Shown one piece after another: positions 1-8,604 of a DNA stretch of 64,000 nucleotides (the stretch's first letter is position 1; each line of letters begins with the position of its first letter). Made by a program: the position numbers and the translations under genes. The stretch comes from Rhizobium sp. WSM4643 (GTDB lineage: Bacteria; Pseudomonadota; Alphaproteobacteria; Rhizobiales; Rhizobiaceae), in contig NZ_CP104041.1 of assembly GCF_025152745.1 (NCBI RefSeq), positions 248,001 to 312,000 on the forward strand. Direction: 5' to 3'. The notes beneath the pieces were generated by a model, which did not search any database, was not told where the DNA came from, and saw nothing but the letters and a program-made list of their open reading frames with translations.

Positions 1-1067
1 AATCCCGCAGCGAGAGCGAGGCAGCGCGCGCCGCAGCCCAGCAGCGCACCGAACGCGAGGCGGAACAGTTGCGCTTCGCGACCACGACATTGGGCGAAGG
101 CCTCCGGCGGCTTGCAGCGGGTGACATATCCTTCCAGCTTTCGGAGCAATTTGCGGCCGAATACGAAGCCTTGCGCGAAGACTTCAACGCTTCGCTCCGG
201 CAATTGGGCGCGACGATCGGCGCAGTGCTTCAAACGGTGCACAGCATCGATAATGGTACCGGTGAAATTGCATCTGCCGCGCAGGATCTTTCCAAGCGTA
301 CCGAACAACAAGCAGCCTCTCTCGAGGAGACGGCTGCAGCCCTGGACGAGATCACCTCGAATGTGACGATGTCGACCAAACGCACCGACGAGGCGCGCAA
401 TGTCGCCAAGGAAGCCGACATCAGCGCCCAGCAGTCGGCAACTGTCGTCTCGCAGGCGGAACAGGCCATGCGACGCATCGAGGACAGTTCACAGCAGATT
501 TCAAACATCATTAGTGCAATCGATGAAATCGCCTTCCAGACAAACCTCTTGGCACTGAATGCCGGCGTTGAAGCTGCCCGTGCGGGTGAGGCGGGCAAGG
601 GCTTTGCAGTAGTCGCACAGGAAGTCCGTGAGCTTGCCCAGCGCGCCGCTCAAGCGGCCAAGGAAATCAAAGGCTTTATTCAAAAGTCGTCAACTGACGT
701 GCAAAATGGCGTGAAACTGGTCCTCGAAACCGGAACATCGCTGAAGTCGATCGGCGAGTATGTCGTGCAGATCAACCAACTCATGGATGCGATTGCCACA
801 TCGGCGCGCGAGCAGTCGACGGGACTTGCCGAGATCAACACAGCAGTCAATCAAATGGACCAGGCGACCCAGCAAAATGCGGCGATGGTCGAGCAGTCGA
901 CGGCTGCCGCCGCCTCATTGTCCTCCGAGGCAGGCCGCCTGCGGGATCTGGTCAACCAGTTTCAATTGGACGGCGACAAAAGCGCGGACGGGCAGCGCAG
1001 CGAACGGACCTTTGAAGGCAACAGGCCCATCCACTTGGTCGCTTCGCGGCGCGTGACGCAAAGATGA
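1..1067 (+). CDS. Methyl-accepting chemotaxis protein, C-terminal part (truncated by window start)
   Basis: The reading frame is open from the left edge (first full codon at base 3), so the N-terminus lies outside the window. The visible part starts with a charged helix, then a HAMP-like segment (around [20 protein letters not shown]) and a long cytoplasmic coiled-coil signalling domain. The hairpin tip that contacts CheA and CheW is present as [19 protein letters not shown], followed by [19 protein letters not shown]. The protein would relay ligand binding, via the receptor-CheW-CheA complex, to the flagellar motor. There is no CheR/CheB-tethering NWETF-type pentapeptide at the C-terminus, which ends in RRVTQR. 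No chemotaxis neighbour is visible, so it looks like an orphan receptor. Family assignment is secure; the ligand cannot be guessed without the sensor domain. Confidence 0.95.
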   Translation, partial: SRSESEAARAAAQQRTEREAEQLRFATTTLGEGLRRLAAGDISFQLSEQFAAEYEALREDFNASLRQLGATIGAVLQTVHSIDNGTGEIASAAQDLSKRTEQQAASLEETAAALDEITSNVTMSTKRTDEARNVAKEADISAQQSATVVSQAEQAMRRIEDSSQQISNIISAIDEIAFQTNLLALNAGVEAARAGEAGKGFAVVAQEVRELAQRAAQAAKEIKGFIQKSSTDVQNGVKLVLETGTSLKSIGEYVVQINQLMDAIATSAREQSTGLAEINTAVNQMDQATQQNAAMVEQSTAAAASLSSEAGRLRDLVNQFQLDGDKSADGQRSERTFEGNRPIHLVASRRVTQR

Positions 1068-1180
1068 CGCGTAACCGACTTCAAATCACTTACATGAGAC
1101 AACCCTGCCGGCGGTTCCAGTCGCGTTCGTTCCTTGAGCACCGGCCAGAGCTATTTCGATGCCGACGGGTTGGTTTCTGA

Positions 1181-1430
1181 TTACTGCATTGATCCAGCAT
1201 GTGGCCCTGGATCTGTTTTGTCCTGGTAGTCGCGACATCGACTGCCGGCTATCGTCCGATACCGGTCAGCCACGCCGGCTTTTTCCGCATTCTGCCTCGA
1301 CAGCTCCAACACTGCGGCCCAATCGAGGCGTCATTCGATACTGTTCGCCCTCGTTGGTCAGGAAGCCATGGACCACGAGATAGTCGCGGAGGATGCGCAC
1401 CCCGGTCGGCTTGGCGGTGCGATGGAAATA
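1181..1430 (-). pseudogene. Decayed fragment of a SAM-dependent methyltransferase
   Basis: On the minus strand one frame reads KPTGVRILRDYLVVHGFLT followed by NEGEQYRMTP. This resembles the N-terminal winged-helix dimerisation domain of class I O-methyltransferases, which usually continues with a DSAxFLDRxSP-type segment. Immediately after MTP the recognisable sequence moves to another frame, DWAAVLELSRQNAEKAGVAD then RYRTIAG, which resembles the SAM-binding helix region found about 100 residues later in such proteins. It then runs into nonsense and a stop at 1181. The SAM-binding GGG motif region is missing between the two parts. This is an internally deleted, frameshifted relic. The family call rests on remembered sequence patterns. 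Confidence 0.6.
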
Positions 1431-1504
1431 TACACAAATTTGCTTTCGCTTCTCTCCTGATCAGGTACCCCTCCGTTGAGGATCAGCCAGGTCAGTTCCG
1501 GTGA

Positions 1505-1774
1505 CCGCCGCGACAGCTTCAGCAGCGCCTGCATTTTCGTGACAAGCAGCTGAACGAAGTCGATATCGTCATCGAAGACAGAAGAGGGAGGGTTGTCGGT
1601 ATTGAGATAAAAGCGGCAGCATCCGTCTCGAGTTCCGATTTTTCCGGATTGCGAATTTTGGCCGAAGCATGTGGAGAACAATTTGTTTCAGGCATTGTCT
1701 TGTACGATCATAACAAGGTGATTCCATTCGGCGAACGCCTATCAGCCGTGCCAATTTCGGCGTTGTGGCATTAA
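1505..1774 (+). pseudogene. C-terminal fragment of an AAA_14/DUF4143 ATPase
   Basis: After an in-frame stop at 1502-1504, an open stretch without a plausible start ends at the stop codon 1772-1774. It contains LHFRDKQLNEVDIVIEDRRG, then VVGIEIKAAASVSSSDFSGL, and ends PFGERLSAVPISALW. This matches the PD-(D/E)xK-like C-terminal DUF4143 module of the AAA_14/DUF4143 ATPases, where the pattern is EVDFVIE...GRVVGIEVKA...DFxGLRxLAE...PFGDRLxAxPIxxLW. Such proteins are normally near 400 residues; only about 89 remain and the ATPase part is absent. The ancestral role of this family is poorly understood. It is a relic, and the match is strong at motif level. Confidence 0.75.
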
Positions 1775-1976
1775 CGCCTGGGAATTTCGCTTCAATCTCC
1801 AGACGCGAGCATTCCTGAAATTCCGACGGTGTCGATGAAAATGGGCCGCAGGTTCGATTCCCTTCAAGGCGGTCGTCCTGCTTTCTGTCGCAAAACATTA
1901 TGGACGCAGCGATATTCTCATATCCCGCCGCATCCTGTAGGCTCGATGTCTGCAGCCCTCGGAAAATTTCAGATCG

Positions 1977-2366
1977 ATGAAAAAAACTTTCAATCCGGCC
2001 TCGGTGCGCCGGCCTTTCGGAAATTACAATCACGGCCTGCTGGTGCCGCCCGGCGCCGCGCTGCTCGTCACGTCGGGCCAGCTTGGTATTGGTCTCGACG
2101 ATACTGTTCCGAGCGACATCACTGCTCAGGCGGAACTCTGCTTCAAGGCGATCAAGGCGATCCTCGAAGAGGCGGAAATGAGGTTTGCCGACGTCATCCG
2201 CATTTCGGGCTTCGTCACCCGCCGCGAGGATTTCCCAGCCTATATGGCTGTACGAGATCGCTATACGCTCGATCCGAAGCCGGTTTCCACCTTGCTCGTC
2301 ATCGGCGGCTTTACCCGCCCTGAGTTTCTCGTCGAGGTCGAGGTGACGGCTGCGAAAATCTTCTAA
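1977..2366 (+). CDS. RidA/YjgF/YER057c/UK114 family protein
   Basis: A 129-residue protein of the usual RidA length, with the family core (LLVTSGQLGIGLDDTVPSDI, then AELCFKAIKAILEEAEMRFAD, VIRISGFVTRREDFPAYM and a C-terminal LVEVEVTA strand). Classical RidA hydrolyses reactive enamine/imine intermediates made by PLP enzymes, using a conserved arginine (Arg105 in E. coli RidA). In my hand alignment that position is Thr (segment KPVSTLLVIGGF), so this protein probably belongs to a Rid subgroup without the classical deaminase arginine. It lies tail-to-tail with the oxidoreductase at 2363, sharing 4 bp. Its position beside an amidohydrolase and flavoprotein operon suggests a role in degrading a nitrogenous ring or amine. 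Confidence 0.9.
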   Translation: MKKTFNPASVRRPFGNYNHGLLVPPGAALLVTSGQLGIGLDDTVPSDITAQAELCFKAIKAILEEAEMRFADVIRISGFVTRREDFPAYMAVRDRYTLDPKPVSTLLVIGGFTRPEFLVEVEVTAAKIF

Positions 2367-2944
2367 AAGCGCTTCATCGCGTCTCCGACGCGGTCGAGGA
2401 ATTTTGCGCGCGTCTCCGGCGTGCAATTGTTCATGTCGTAATGGGCTAGGAACGTCACCGGCCTCAGCGGATTGATCTGCGCCCTCAGCACGCGCTTGAC
2501 GATTTTCTTCGGCGGGTTGCCGGCGACGAAAGCCCGGAAGGGCGTTGCGCCATAAGTCAGGACGGCTGCGAGCTTGCGGATGTGGCGTAGCCGCGATTCC
2601 ACCTTGCCGTCGACCAGCTCGAAGGAAACGCCCGGCAGCCAGACGCGGTCGAAATATCCCTTCAGGATTGCCGGAAAGCCGAAGTTCCAGATCGGGGTGC
2701 AGATCACCAGCCCCTCGGCCGCCTTCAACCTTTCGACATGCGATTCCACTAGCTTCAGATTTTCCGGATAGTCGTGATAGACGAGCCGGTCGTGGCGCGA
2801 GAGCACCGGATCGAACCGCTCTTCATAGAGGTCGCAGCCATCCACAACATGCCCGGCCTTCTCAAGGCTCTCGACGGTTTGCCGGTAAAGCGCCTTGCCG
2901 TAACTTTCCTCGACCGGGTGAGAGTGGAGGACGAGAACCCTCAT
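2363..2944 (-). CDS. NAD(P)H dehydrogenase (quinone), flavodoxin-like fold
   Basis: This 193-residue protein belongs to the Flavodoxin_2/NQO1-like family of FMN- or FAD-dependent NAD(P)H oxidoreductases. It starts with the family signature LVLHSHPVEESYGKALY, has the acidic CDLYEERFDPVLS segment, and the flavin-contact motif CTPIWNFGFPAILKGYFDRV near residues 80-102. It is cytosolic, with no signal peptide. Its start overlaps the stop of the upstream flavoprotein gene by 4 bp (ATGA type), so the two are translationally coupled in the operon 8421 to 2363. It could recycle reduced flavin or reduce a quinone-like intermediate of the pathway. The substrate cannot be told. Confidence 0.88.
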   Translation of the reverse strand: MRVLVLHSHPVEESYGKALYRQTVESLEKAGHVVDGCDLYEERFDPVLSRHDRLVYHDYPENLKLVESHVERLKAAEGLVICTPIWNFGFPAILKGYFDRVWLPGVSFELVDGKVESRLRHIRKLAAVLTYGATPFRAFVAGNPPKKIVKRVLRAQINPLRPVTFLAHYDMNNCTPETRAKFLDRVGDAMKRF

Positions 2945-4350
2945 GAGGCCTCCATCAGGGCCGCCAGGCCGGGGAAGAGATAGTTCTTGCCGGCGTTGAA
3001 ATCGAAATCGGGATTATCCCATGCGATCATCTTGCCGGGATTGAGCAGGCCCTTCGGATCGGTTTCCTGCTTGAAGGCGAGCTGCACCGCGTCGGTGCGC
3101 TTCATGCCGCCTTCTTCCAGCGTATAGCGGTGCGGGTTGAAAATCGGGCATCCATTGTCCTGGTGGATCTTGATGATCTCCTCCAGCCGCTCCTCGGTGG
3201 TATAGCGCACCAGCGGCAGCCCGGAGCACTGGATCTGTCCGTCGAATTTGATGAATTCGAGATGACCCGGAACTTCGTCACCGAAGATTTCGACCATCTT
3301 CCGAACCTTGGCGACATGATCCGGCCCCGGATATTGCACTTGCAGATAGGTGAAGCTCGGGTCGACCTTCAGCGCACGCAATGTCGTGTGGTTCCAGGCA
3401 AGCTCATAGGCATGCGGGATCCCGCGCATGCTTTCCACCTTGTCGGAGCGGAACATGATCTCGCCCTTCTGCGCCGCTGTGAAGGCAAGAAAAGCATCCA
3501 TGGAGTGCGGCGCGATCATCAGCACGGCGATCGACTGGCCCTGACGGATGTAGGGCTTGTGGCGGGTGAAATAGTCGTAAGGAATGGGAGCGGCAATCGG
3601 TGCGATCTCCTTGACGAGGATCCCGTTGCATTTCGCCAGTGCGTCTGAGAAGCGCACCGCTTCCATGAAGTCGTCGTAACCGACGAGCACATCGACCCAG
3701 TCATAGGCAGGTGCAAGCGGCATCTCGATCTCGGTGATGATGCCGTTGGTGCCGTAGGCGTGGCTCACCTTCTGGAGATCCCAGCCGGTGAGATCGAGGA
3801 CACGCGGTTCGGCTTCCATGGTGACGACGCGCAGGCGCAGGATGTTGCCGAGGTCGCGCAAGCCGCCCCAGGTGATCGAGCCGACGCCGCCGGAACCGCC
3901 GGCGATGAAGCCGCCGACCGTCGCCGTCTGCGCGGTGGAGGGGTGGAAACGCAGCTCCTGGCCGGAATGGGTCTTGGTCTGCTTGTCGAGCTGCGCAAGC
4001 ACGATGCCCGGTTCGCAGATGACGCGGCCGGGATTGATCTCCTTGATCTTGTCCATGGCTGCAAGGTTCAGCACGATGCCGCCGGAAAGCGGCATGGCCT
4101 GGCCGTAATTGCCGGTGCCGGCACCGCGCGGCGTCACCGGCACGCCATGGGCATAGGCGACCTTCAGCGTCCGGATGACCTCTTCCTCGGTCTTCGGCGT
4201 GACGACGAGATCGGCCGTCACATTGTCGAGCTGAGCTTTGAGTACAGGCGAATACCAATAGAAATCCCGGCTCTTCTGGCGAACCAGCGCCGGATTGTCC
4301 TCAACGGCGATGCCTTCGAGTTCCTTTTTGATCTTCTGATAATCGGCCAT
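2941..4350 (-). CDS. FAD-binding oxidoreductase, GlcD/PCMH type
   Basis: A protein of 469 residues when started at the ATG at 4350. An in-frame ATG at 4380 exists inside the preceding gene, but the one at 4350 has GGAG seven bases upstream. The FAD_binding_4 (PCMH) domain is clear: PVTPRGAGTGNYGQAMPLSG near residue 70 and VGGFIAGGSGGVGSITWGGL near residue 145. The C-terminal FAD-oxidase_C-like part ends with NPHRYTLEEGGMK and GLLNPGKMIAW, the latter being a typical end of GlcD-type oxidases. Such enzymes oxidise alpha-hydroxy acids, alcohols or amines through a bound flavin. It sits 1 bp after the amidohydrolase stop and overlaps the next gene by 4 bp, so it belongs to one transcript with the importer. 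The substrate is unknown. Confidence 0.9.
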   Translation of the reverse strand: MADYQKIKKELEGIAVEDNPALVRQKSRDFYWYSPVLKAQLDNVTADLVVTPKTEEEVIRTLKVAYAHGVPVTPRGAGTGNYGQAMPLSGGIVLNLAAMDKIKEINPGRVICEPGIVLAQLDKQTKTHSGQELRFHPSTAQTATVGGFIAGGSGGVGSITWGGLRDLGNILRLRVVTMEAEPRVLDLTGWDLQKVSHAYGTNGIITEIEMPLAPAYDWVDVLVGYDDFMEAVRFSDALAKCNGILVKEIAPIAAPIPYDYFTRHKPYIRQGQSIAVLMIAPHSMDAFLAFTAAQKGEIMFRSDKVESMRGIPHAYELAWNHTTLRALKVDPSFTYLQVQYPGPDHVAKVRKMVEIFGDEVPGHLEFIKFDGQIQCSGLPLVRYTTEERLEEIIKIHQDNGCPIFNPHRYTLEEGGMKRTDAVQLAFKQETDPKGLLNPGKMIAWDNPDFDFNAGKNYLFPGLAALMEAS

Positions 4351-4351
4351 G

Positions 4352-5665
4352 TCAGGCTCCAACGACGTTATCGAGTTCACGGTAATCCGGCAGGCTGCGG
4401 TCGATCACCTTGCCGCGGCGAAGCACGACGCGGTCAGACTGCGGACGGGACAGGAATTCACTCCAGCGCCGCGCGCTGAACAGCACGAGATCGGCCGGAT
4501 CGCCGGCGGCGATGCGGCCCTTGTCCGGCCGTCCGACGATGGCGGCGGGCGAGGTGGTGACGACACGGGCGGCGGTATCGAGCGGGTGGTCGAGATGCAG
4601 AATCCGCACGGCCTCGCGGAAGACCTCCACCGGATCGAGATCGCCATAGGCATAGAACGGGTCGCGGGTATTGTCGGATGCGACCGCGGTCGCGACACCG
4701 GCGGCGGCCAGTTCCTTGAACAGCGTGACGCCGCGCCAGCGCGGGGTGCGGCTGGAAGAGCGATCCTGCAGATACATGTTGCACATCGGCAGTGAAATGA
4801 CCGCGATGCCTGCCTTGGCGACCAACTCGACGGTGCGCGCGGCGGTGTCTTCGTCCTGGCGGGCGAGCGAGCAGCAATGACCGGCGGTCACCTTGCCCTC
4901 GAACCCGTTGCGCAGCACGGCCTCGGCGATTGCCTTCAGTGTTTCCACGCCGCGATCATCCGTCTCGTCGACATGCAGATCGACATTCAGGCCCTGCTCT
5001 GCGGCAGTCCTGAAGAGCGTGTCGAGCTGCCAGACAAGCTCCGGCCCCATCCGGGTGACGCCGCCAAGCAGGCCGCCGTTCTGTCGGATTGTTGTGACGA
5101 GATCGGCAAAGAAGGCGCTGTCTGCCATGGCATCCAGCGGGAAGAGGGCGACCGCCTGCAGCGCGATCCTGTCCTTCCAGACATCCCGGATTTCGGCAAA
5201 AACCTCGAAGGAGATGCGATGCTGGGGCGCAAGCGAATCCAGGTGCGTACGGATCAGGCTGGTGCCATGGGCATAGGCGGAGCGGAGCGAGAATTCCATG
5301 CGCCGTTTGACGTCCGCGGCTGACCAGTTGGCCTCTCGATCGGCCCTGACGGCATCGAGCGCGCCCATGAAGCTGCCGTCGGGATTGGCCTGGCGCGGCC
5401 AGATATGGCCTTTGTCGAGATGGGTATGGACATCGGCAAAGCACGGCCAGACCATACCGTCCTTAAGATCGGTCCTGGCGTAATCGGCGGGTGCGGCGCC
5501 GGCCGGCCGGATGGCGGCAATCGTGCCGTCGCTGATGACGATATCGACCGTGGCCAGACCTTCCGTGACCGGCACGTCGACATGCTCGACGGTGACGGCG
5601 GGCACCGTCGCATTGCTCAGCACGAAGCGGGCCGCATTCGGCGGGGATATGAAGGAATAGGTCAT
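4352..5665 (-). CDS. Amidohydrolase, cytosine deaminase-like
   Basis: A 437-residue member of the metal-dependent amidohydrolase superfamily, nearest in motif to cytosine deaminases. The metal ligands are visible as DVHTHLDKGH (near residue 97), the HVDET motif, AGHCCS and the aspartate in VASDNTRDPF. In cytosine deaminase these bind one divalent metal and activate water to deaminate or hydrolyse a ring amide. An unusual N-terminal stretch of about 25 residues precedes the usual beta-sandwich strand. The start overlaps the permease stop (ATGA), so it is coupled to the ABC importer. Because the importer is of the NMT1/THI5 class, a pyrimidine-like or other N-heterocyclic substrate is likely, but true cytosine as substrate is not shown. 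Confidence 0.88.
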   Translation of the reverse strand: MTYSFISPPNAARFVLSNATVPAVTVEHVDVPVTEGLATVDIVISDGTIAAIRPAGAAPADYARTDLKDGMVWPCFADVHTHLDKGHIWPRQANPDGSFMGALDAVRADREANWSAADVKRRMEFSLRSAYAHGTSLIRTHLDSLAPQHRISFEVFAEIRDVWKDRIALQAVALFPLDAMADSAFFADLVTTIRQNGGLLGGVTRMGPELVWQLDTLFRTAAEQGLNVDLHVDETDDRGVETLKAIAEAVLRNGFEGKVTAGHCCSLARQDEDTAARTVELVAKAGIAVISLPMCNMYLQDRSSSRTPRWRGVTLFKELAAAGVATAVASDNTRDPFYAYGDLDPVEVFREAVRILHLDHPLDTAARVVTTSPAAIVGRPDKGRIAAGDPADLVLFSARRWSEFLSRPQSDRVVLRRGKVIDRSLPDYRELDNVVGA

Positions 5666-6507
5666 CAGTTTTCCCGTTTGATGCTGCTTTCATGCCAGCG
5701 ATGAAGGCTCAGCCAGGCGATGAAGGTGGTGAGGCCGAAGATCGCCACCCCAAGCATGGAGAGCATCAACAGTGCCGCAAAGAGCCGTGGTATGTTCATC
5801 CGGTACTGCGCTTCCAGCAGACGGAAGGCGAGACCGGAGCCGGCACCGGCAGAGCCCGCGGCAAATTCGGCGACGACGGCGGCGATCAGCGCCAGGCCGC
5901 CGCCGATGCGAAGACCGGTCATGAAATAGGGTTGGGCGGCAGGCAGTTTGAGAAAGAGCAGCGTCTGCCAGCGTGAGGCGCCGTAGAGCTCAAAGAGGTT
6001 GATCAGATTGTGGTCGACGCTCTTCAGGCCCTGGACCATGTTCGACAGGATCGGGAAAAAGGCGACGAGGAAGGCGCAGATCAGCAGCGCAACCTGCGTG
6101 GAGGGCGCGTAGATCAGGATCAGCGGCGAGATGGCGACGATTGGCGTTACCTGCAGGATGACGGCAAGGGGATAGAAGGCAAGCTCGACCCAGCGCGACT
6201 GCACGAGAAAGATCGCAAAGCCGACGCCGCCGGCAAGCGCCAGCATCAGTGAGATGAAGGTGATCTTGGTGGTGACCCAGAGGGCAGGGGCAAGCGTAGC
6301 CCAATCCGTCACGAAGGCGTTTGCCACAGCGGCCGGTCCTGGCAGGATATAAGGCGGCACGCCCGACAATTTCACATAGGCGTACCAGACGAGGATCATC
6401 AGGGCGATGACGAGGAAGGGGATGGCGATGCGCAGCGCAAGATCGCGGCGCCTTGCGCTTGCGGTACCCTTAACGAGCAGCGGCGATGTGTCTGTTTCGT
6501 CGCTCAT
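5665..6507 (-). CDS. ABC transporter permease, SsuC/TauC/NrtB type
   Basis: A 280-residue inner-membrane permease with six predicted hydrophobic segments, beginning with a cytosolic tail and a first helix around AIPFLVIALMILVWYAYV. It carries the BPD_transp_1 EAA-type loop (LYGASRWQTLLFLKLPAAQP) that docks on the ATPase. The ATG at 6507 shares its A with the stop of the upstream ATPase gene (TGATG); a longer in-frame upstream extension would lie inside that gene and is not credible. The family serves nitrate, sulfonate, taurine, thiamine-precursor and pyrimidine importers. Here it works with the ATPase (6507-7370) and the NMT1/THI5-like binding protein (7405-8421). Confidence 0.93.
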   Translation of the reverse strand: MSDETDTSPLLVKGTASARRRDLALRIAIPFLVIALMILVWYAYVKLSGVPPYILPGPAAVANAFVTDWATLAPALWVTTKITFISLMLALAGGVGFAIFLVQSRWVELAFYPLAVILQVTPIVAISPLILIYAPSTQVALLICAFLVAFFPILSNMVQGLKSVDHNLINLFELYGASRWQTLLFLKLPAAQPYFMTGLRIGGGLALIAAVVAEFAAGSAGAGSGLAFRLLEAQYRMNIPRLFAALLMLSMLGVAIFGLTTFIAWLSLHRWHESSIKREN

Positions 6508-7370
6508 CAATGATCCCCTGCCGAATTGATCGCCCCGATCAGCGAATGCGACACCGTTTCGCAGGCCTTGCGGTATTCCTCCGAGGTGCGGTAGTGGGCG
6601 TCGCGTTCGAGGCTGGTGATCAGCGGGACGTCGGCATGCACGCGCCCGGGCCTTGCCTTCATCACGACGATGCGGTTCGAGAGATAGGCGGACTCGAAGA
6701 CCGAATGCGTCACGAAAATCACCGTAATGCCGGTCGCTTTCCATAGCCGCAGCACGTCGTCGTTGAGCTTCTGGCGGGTGATCTCATCGAGCGCGGCGAA
6801 AGGCTCATCCATCAGCAGCAGCTTCGGCTTCGTCACCAGCGCACGGGCGATCGAGACGCGCATCTTCATGCCGCCGGAAAGTTCGCGCGGATAGCCCTTG
6901 GCAAAATCCTGAAGGCCGACGGTGGTCAGCACTTCCATGATTTGATCATGCGCGGCTGCCTTCGAAACGCCCCTCAACCTCAGCGGCAGATGGACATTGT
7001 CGAACACGTTCTTCCAGGGCATCAACGTCGGCTCCTGGAAGACAAAGCCGATATCGCCCTCCGGCAGACCTCTGGAATTGATGCGAGAACTCGGCCAGTC
7101 GATCGTTCCCGAGGTGACATCGCCGAGACCGGCTATGATGCGCAGCGCCGTCGACTTGCCGCATCCGGAAGGGCCGAGCAGGCTGACGAACTCGCCGCTT
7201 TCGACCGTGAGCGACATGTTCGAAAGCGCGGCAGTGCCGCTGGAAAAGACCTTCGAGACCGACTGCATGACAACAAGCGGCCGCTTGCGCGTCTCTTTCG
7301 GGGATACCGCCTGGGCGTTTGCTGAGAGCATTGCTGTCTCGTTCATGCGGGAGGATACGGCCCGCCACAT
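6507..7370 (-). CDS. ABC transporter ATP-binding protein, SsuB/TauB type
   Basis: A 287-residue cytosolic ATPase. Walker A is LLGPSGCGKST, the Q-loop is FVFQEPTLMPW, the ABC signature is LSGGMKMRVSIARAL, Walker B is LLLMDEPFAALDE and the switch histidine is in FVTHSVFESAYLS. These features place it with nitrate/sulfonate/taurine/thiamine-precursor importers. The start is uncertain: the ATG at 7370 has GAGG almost touching it, while the ATG at 7346 lacks a good ribosome site. About 35 residues precede the first ABC strand either way. It is the second gene of the operon, 34 bp after the binding-protein gene, and energises import by the permease at 5665. Confidence 0.93.
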   Translation of the reverse strand: MWRAVSSRMNETAMLSANAQAVSPKETRKRPLVVMQSVSKVFSSGTAALSNMSLTVESGEFVSLLGPSGCGKSTALRIIAGLGDVTSGTIDWPSSRINSRGLPEGDIGFVFQEPTLMPWKNVFDNVHLPLRLRGVSKAAAHDQIMEVLTTVGLQDFAKGYPRELSGGMKMRVSIARALVTKPKLLLMDEPFAALDEITRQKLNDDVLRLWKATGITVIFVTHSVFESAYLSNRIVVMKARPGRVHADVPLITSLERDAHYRTSEEYRKACETVSHSLIGAINSAGDH

Positions 7371-7404
7371 CCTCGATGGCGGACCAGGAGAGCCGTCAGT
7401 CGGC

Positions 7405-8421
7405 CTACTTCTTCAGTGCCACGCCGGTGCTCTTGCAGACGAACTTCGTCGTAAAGGCTTTGGTGTAGTCCGTCTCCGGCTTGAAGACCTTGATCGCCAC
7501 CATCTCGTTGAAGAACGTCTTGTAGTGCGCATCGGTGATGCAGCCGATGCCCTTGTCGAGGCTATCACCGGATTCGATGATCCCGTATTCCTTCATCTTG
7601 GCGATGGAGTAGGCGAGCTGGCCATCCGTCATTTCAGGATTATCCTTCTTGATCAGTTCGTTCGCCTTGGCGTTGTCGCCGTAGAGGTAGTTGTACCAGC
7701 CTTCGATCGAGGCATCGACGAAGCGCTGCACGACGTCGGGTTTGCCGTCGATCATTGTCTGCGTCGTCGTGATCATCGTCGAATAGGGCGAGTAGCCGTT
7801 GTCGGCGAGCAGGAAGACCTTCGGCTCGAAGCCTGCCTGCTTCTGGATCTCGTAGGGTTCGGAGGTCAGGTACCCCTGCTGAGCTGAGTCCTTGTCTGCA
7901 AGGAAGGGCGCGGGACTGAAGTTATAGGGCTTGTACTGCTCGTCCTTGAAGCCTTTGAAGTTGGCCTTCATCCATTCGAAATAGGTGAGGTAGCCGTCCT
8001 TGCTGAGGAACAACGTTTTCAGCTTGGCGAGATCCTCGAACTTGTCGATGCCGTTATCCGGATGGGCGATCAGCACCTGGGGATCCTTTTGGAAGATTGC
8101 GGCGACATCGACCAGCGGAATGCCCTGTTCGACGGCGGATACCTCTCCCTGCGGACCGCCCATGTAGAAATCGAGCTTGCCGGAGATCAGCAGCGCGCTG
8201 TTTGCAGCATTCGGGCCGCCCTGCACGATGGTGACGTCGAGGCCATATTTTGCATAGGTGCCGTCGGCGACGGCTTGGTAGAAGCCGCCATGTTCCGCCT
8301 GGGCAAGCCAGTTCGTCCCGTAGCTCACCTTGTCGAGGGCGAGCGCCGGCGAGGCGGCGGCAAGCACCGAGGCGAGGCCGAGGCAGCGCAGGAATTGCAT
8401 CTTCGTCTGTGTTTTCAACAT
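7405..8421 (-). CDS. ABC substrate-binding protein, NMT1/THI5-like
   Basis: A 338-residue periplasmic binding protein, with a signal peptide (MLKTQTKMQFLRCLGLASVL, then AAASPALA and cleavage before LDKVSYG). The mature part begins KVSYGTNWLAQAEHGGFYQA, which is the NMT1/THI5 pattern of proteins binding thiamine-pyrimidine precursors, formylaminopyrimidines and related small molecules. The ATG at 8421 is preceded by AGGGAA; a longer frame to 8583 would run through the promoter and operator region and is rejected. It is the first gene of the operon running left to 2363. The closest cognate signal is the LysR-type operator region just upstream. Confidence 0.92.
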   Translation of the reverse strand: MLKTQTKMQFLRCLGLASVLAAASPALALDKVSYGTNWLAQAEHGGFYQAVADGTYAKYGLDVTIVQGGPNAANSALLISGKLDFYMGGPQGEVSAVEQGIPLVDVAAIFQKDPQVLIAHPDNGIDKFEDLAKLKTLFLSKDGYLTYFEWMKANFKGFKDEQYKPYNFSPAPFLADKDSAQQGYLTSEPYEIQKQAGFEPKVFLLADNGYSPYSTMITTTQTMIDGKPDVVQRFVDASIEGWYNYLYGDNAKANELIKKDNPEMTDGQLAYSIAKMKEYGIIESGDSLDKGIGCITDAHYKTFFNEMVAIKVFKPETDYTKAFTTKFVCKSTGVALKK

Positions 8422-8489
8422 GGTTGGCAGTTCCCTTTTTGAGCCGAGGGAAGCCTTGCTCAGCCCCCTTTTGAGGGAATTTGAGCCAT

Positions 8490-8590
8490 TGCCATGCGCT
8501 TTGAAAAGCATCAAAATTCGTGCGCATTGATGCCTTTTCGGCATCTCTGGGAAAGCTGAAGATAATTTGTGCGCCATGCGCAAAATTTAT
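8490..8590. promoter_or_regulatory. Divergent promoter and putative LysR operator region
   Basis: The 183-bp gap between the binding-protein gene and the LysR gene holds repeated TGCGC(A) boxes. The first element is an imperfect palindrome with arms AAAAGCATCA (8504-8513) and TGATGCCTTTT (8528-8538) around a TGCGCAT core. The second is TGCGC-CAT-GCGCA (8570-8582) flanked by AATTT and AATTT, just upstream of the LysR start. The 15-mer at 8571-8585 recurs exactly on the other strand at 10425-10439, upstream of the creatininase gene, and AAAAGCATCA recurs at 10413. This pattern fits a LysR protein controlling both units and itself. Binding is inferred. Confidence 0.65.
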
Positions 8591-8604
8591 GCATTGGAGA
8601 GATC

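Noticed and set aside
1840..1875. tRNA-like T-arm (GGTTCGATTCC) near 1851-1861
   Set aside because: The bases on either side do not pair as a 5-bp T stem, and no acceptor stem, D arm or anticodon arm can be built upstream.
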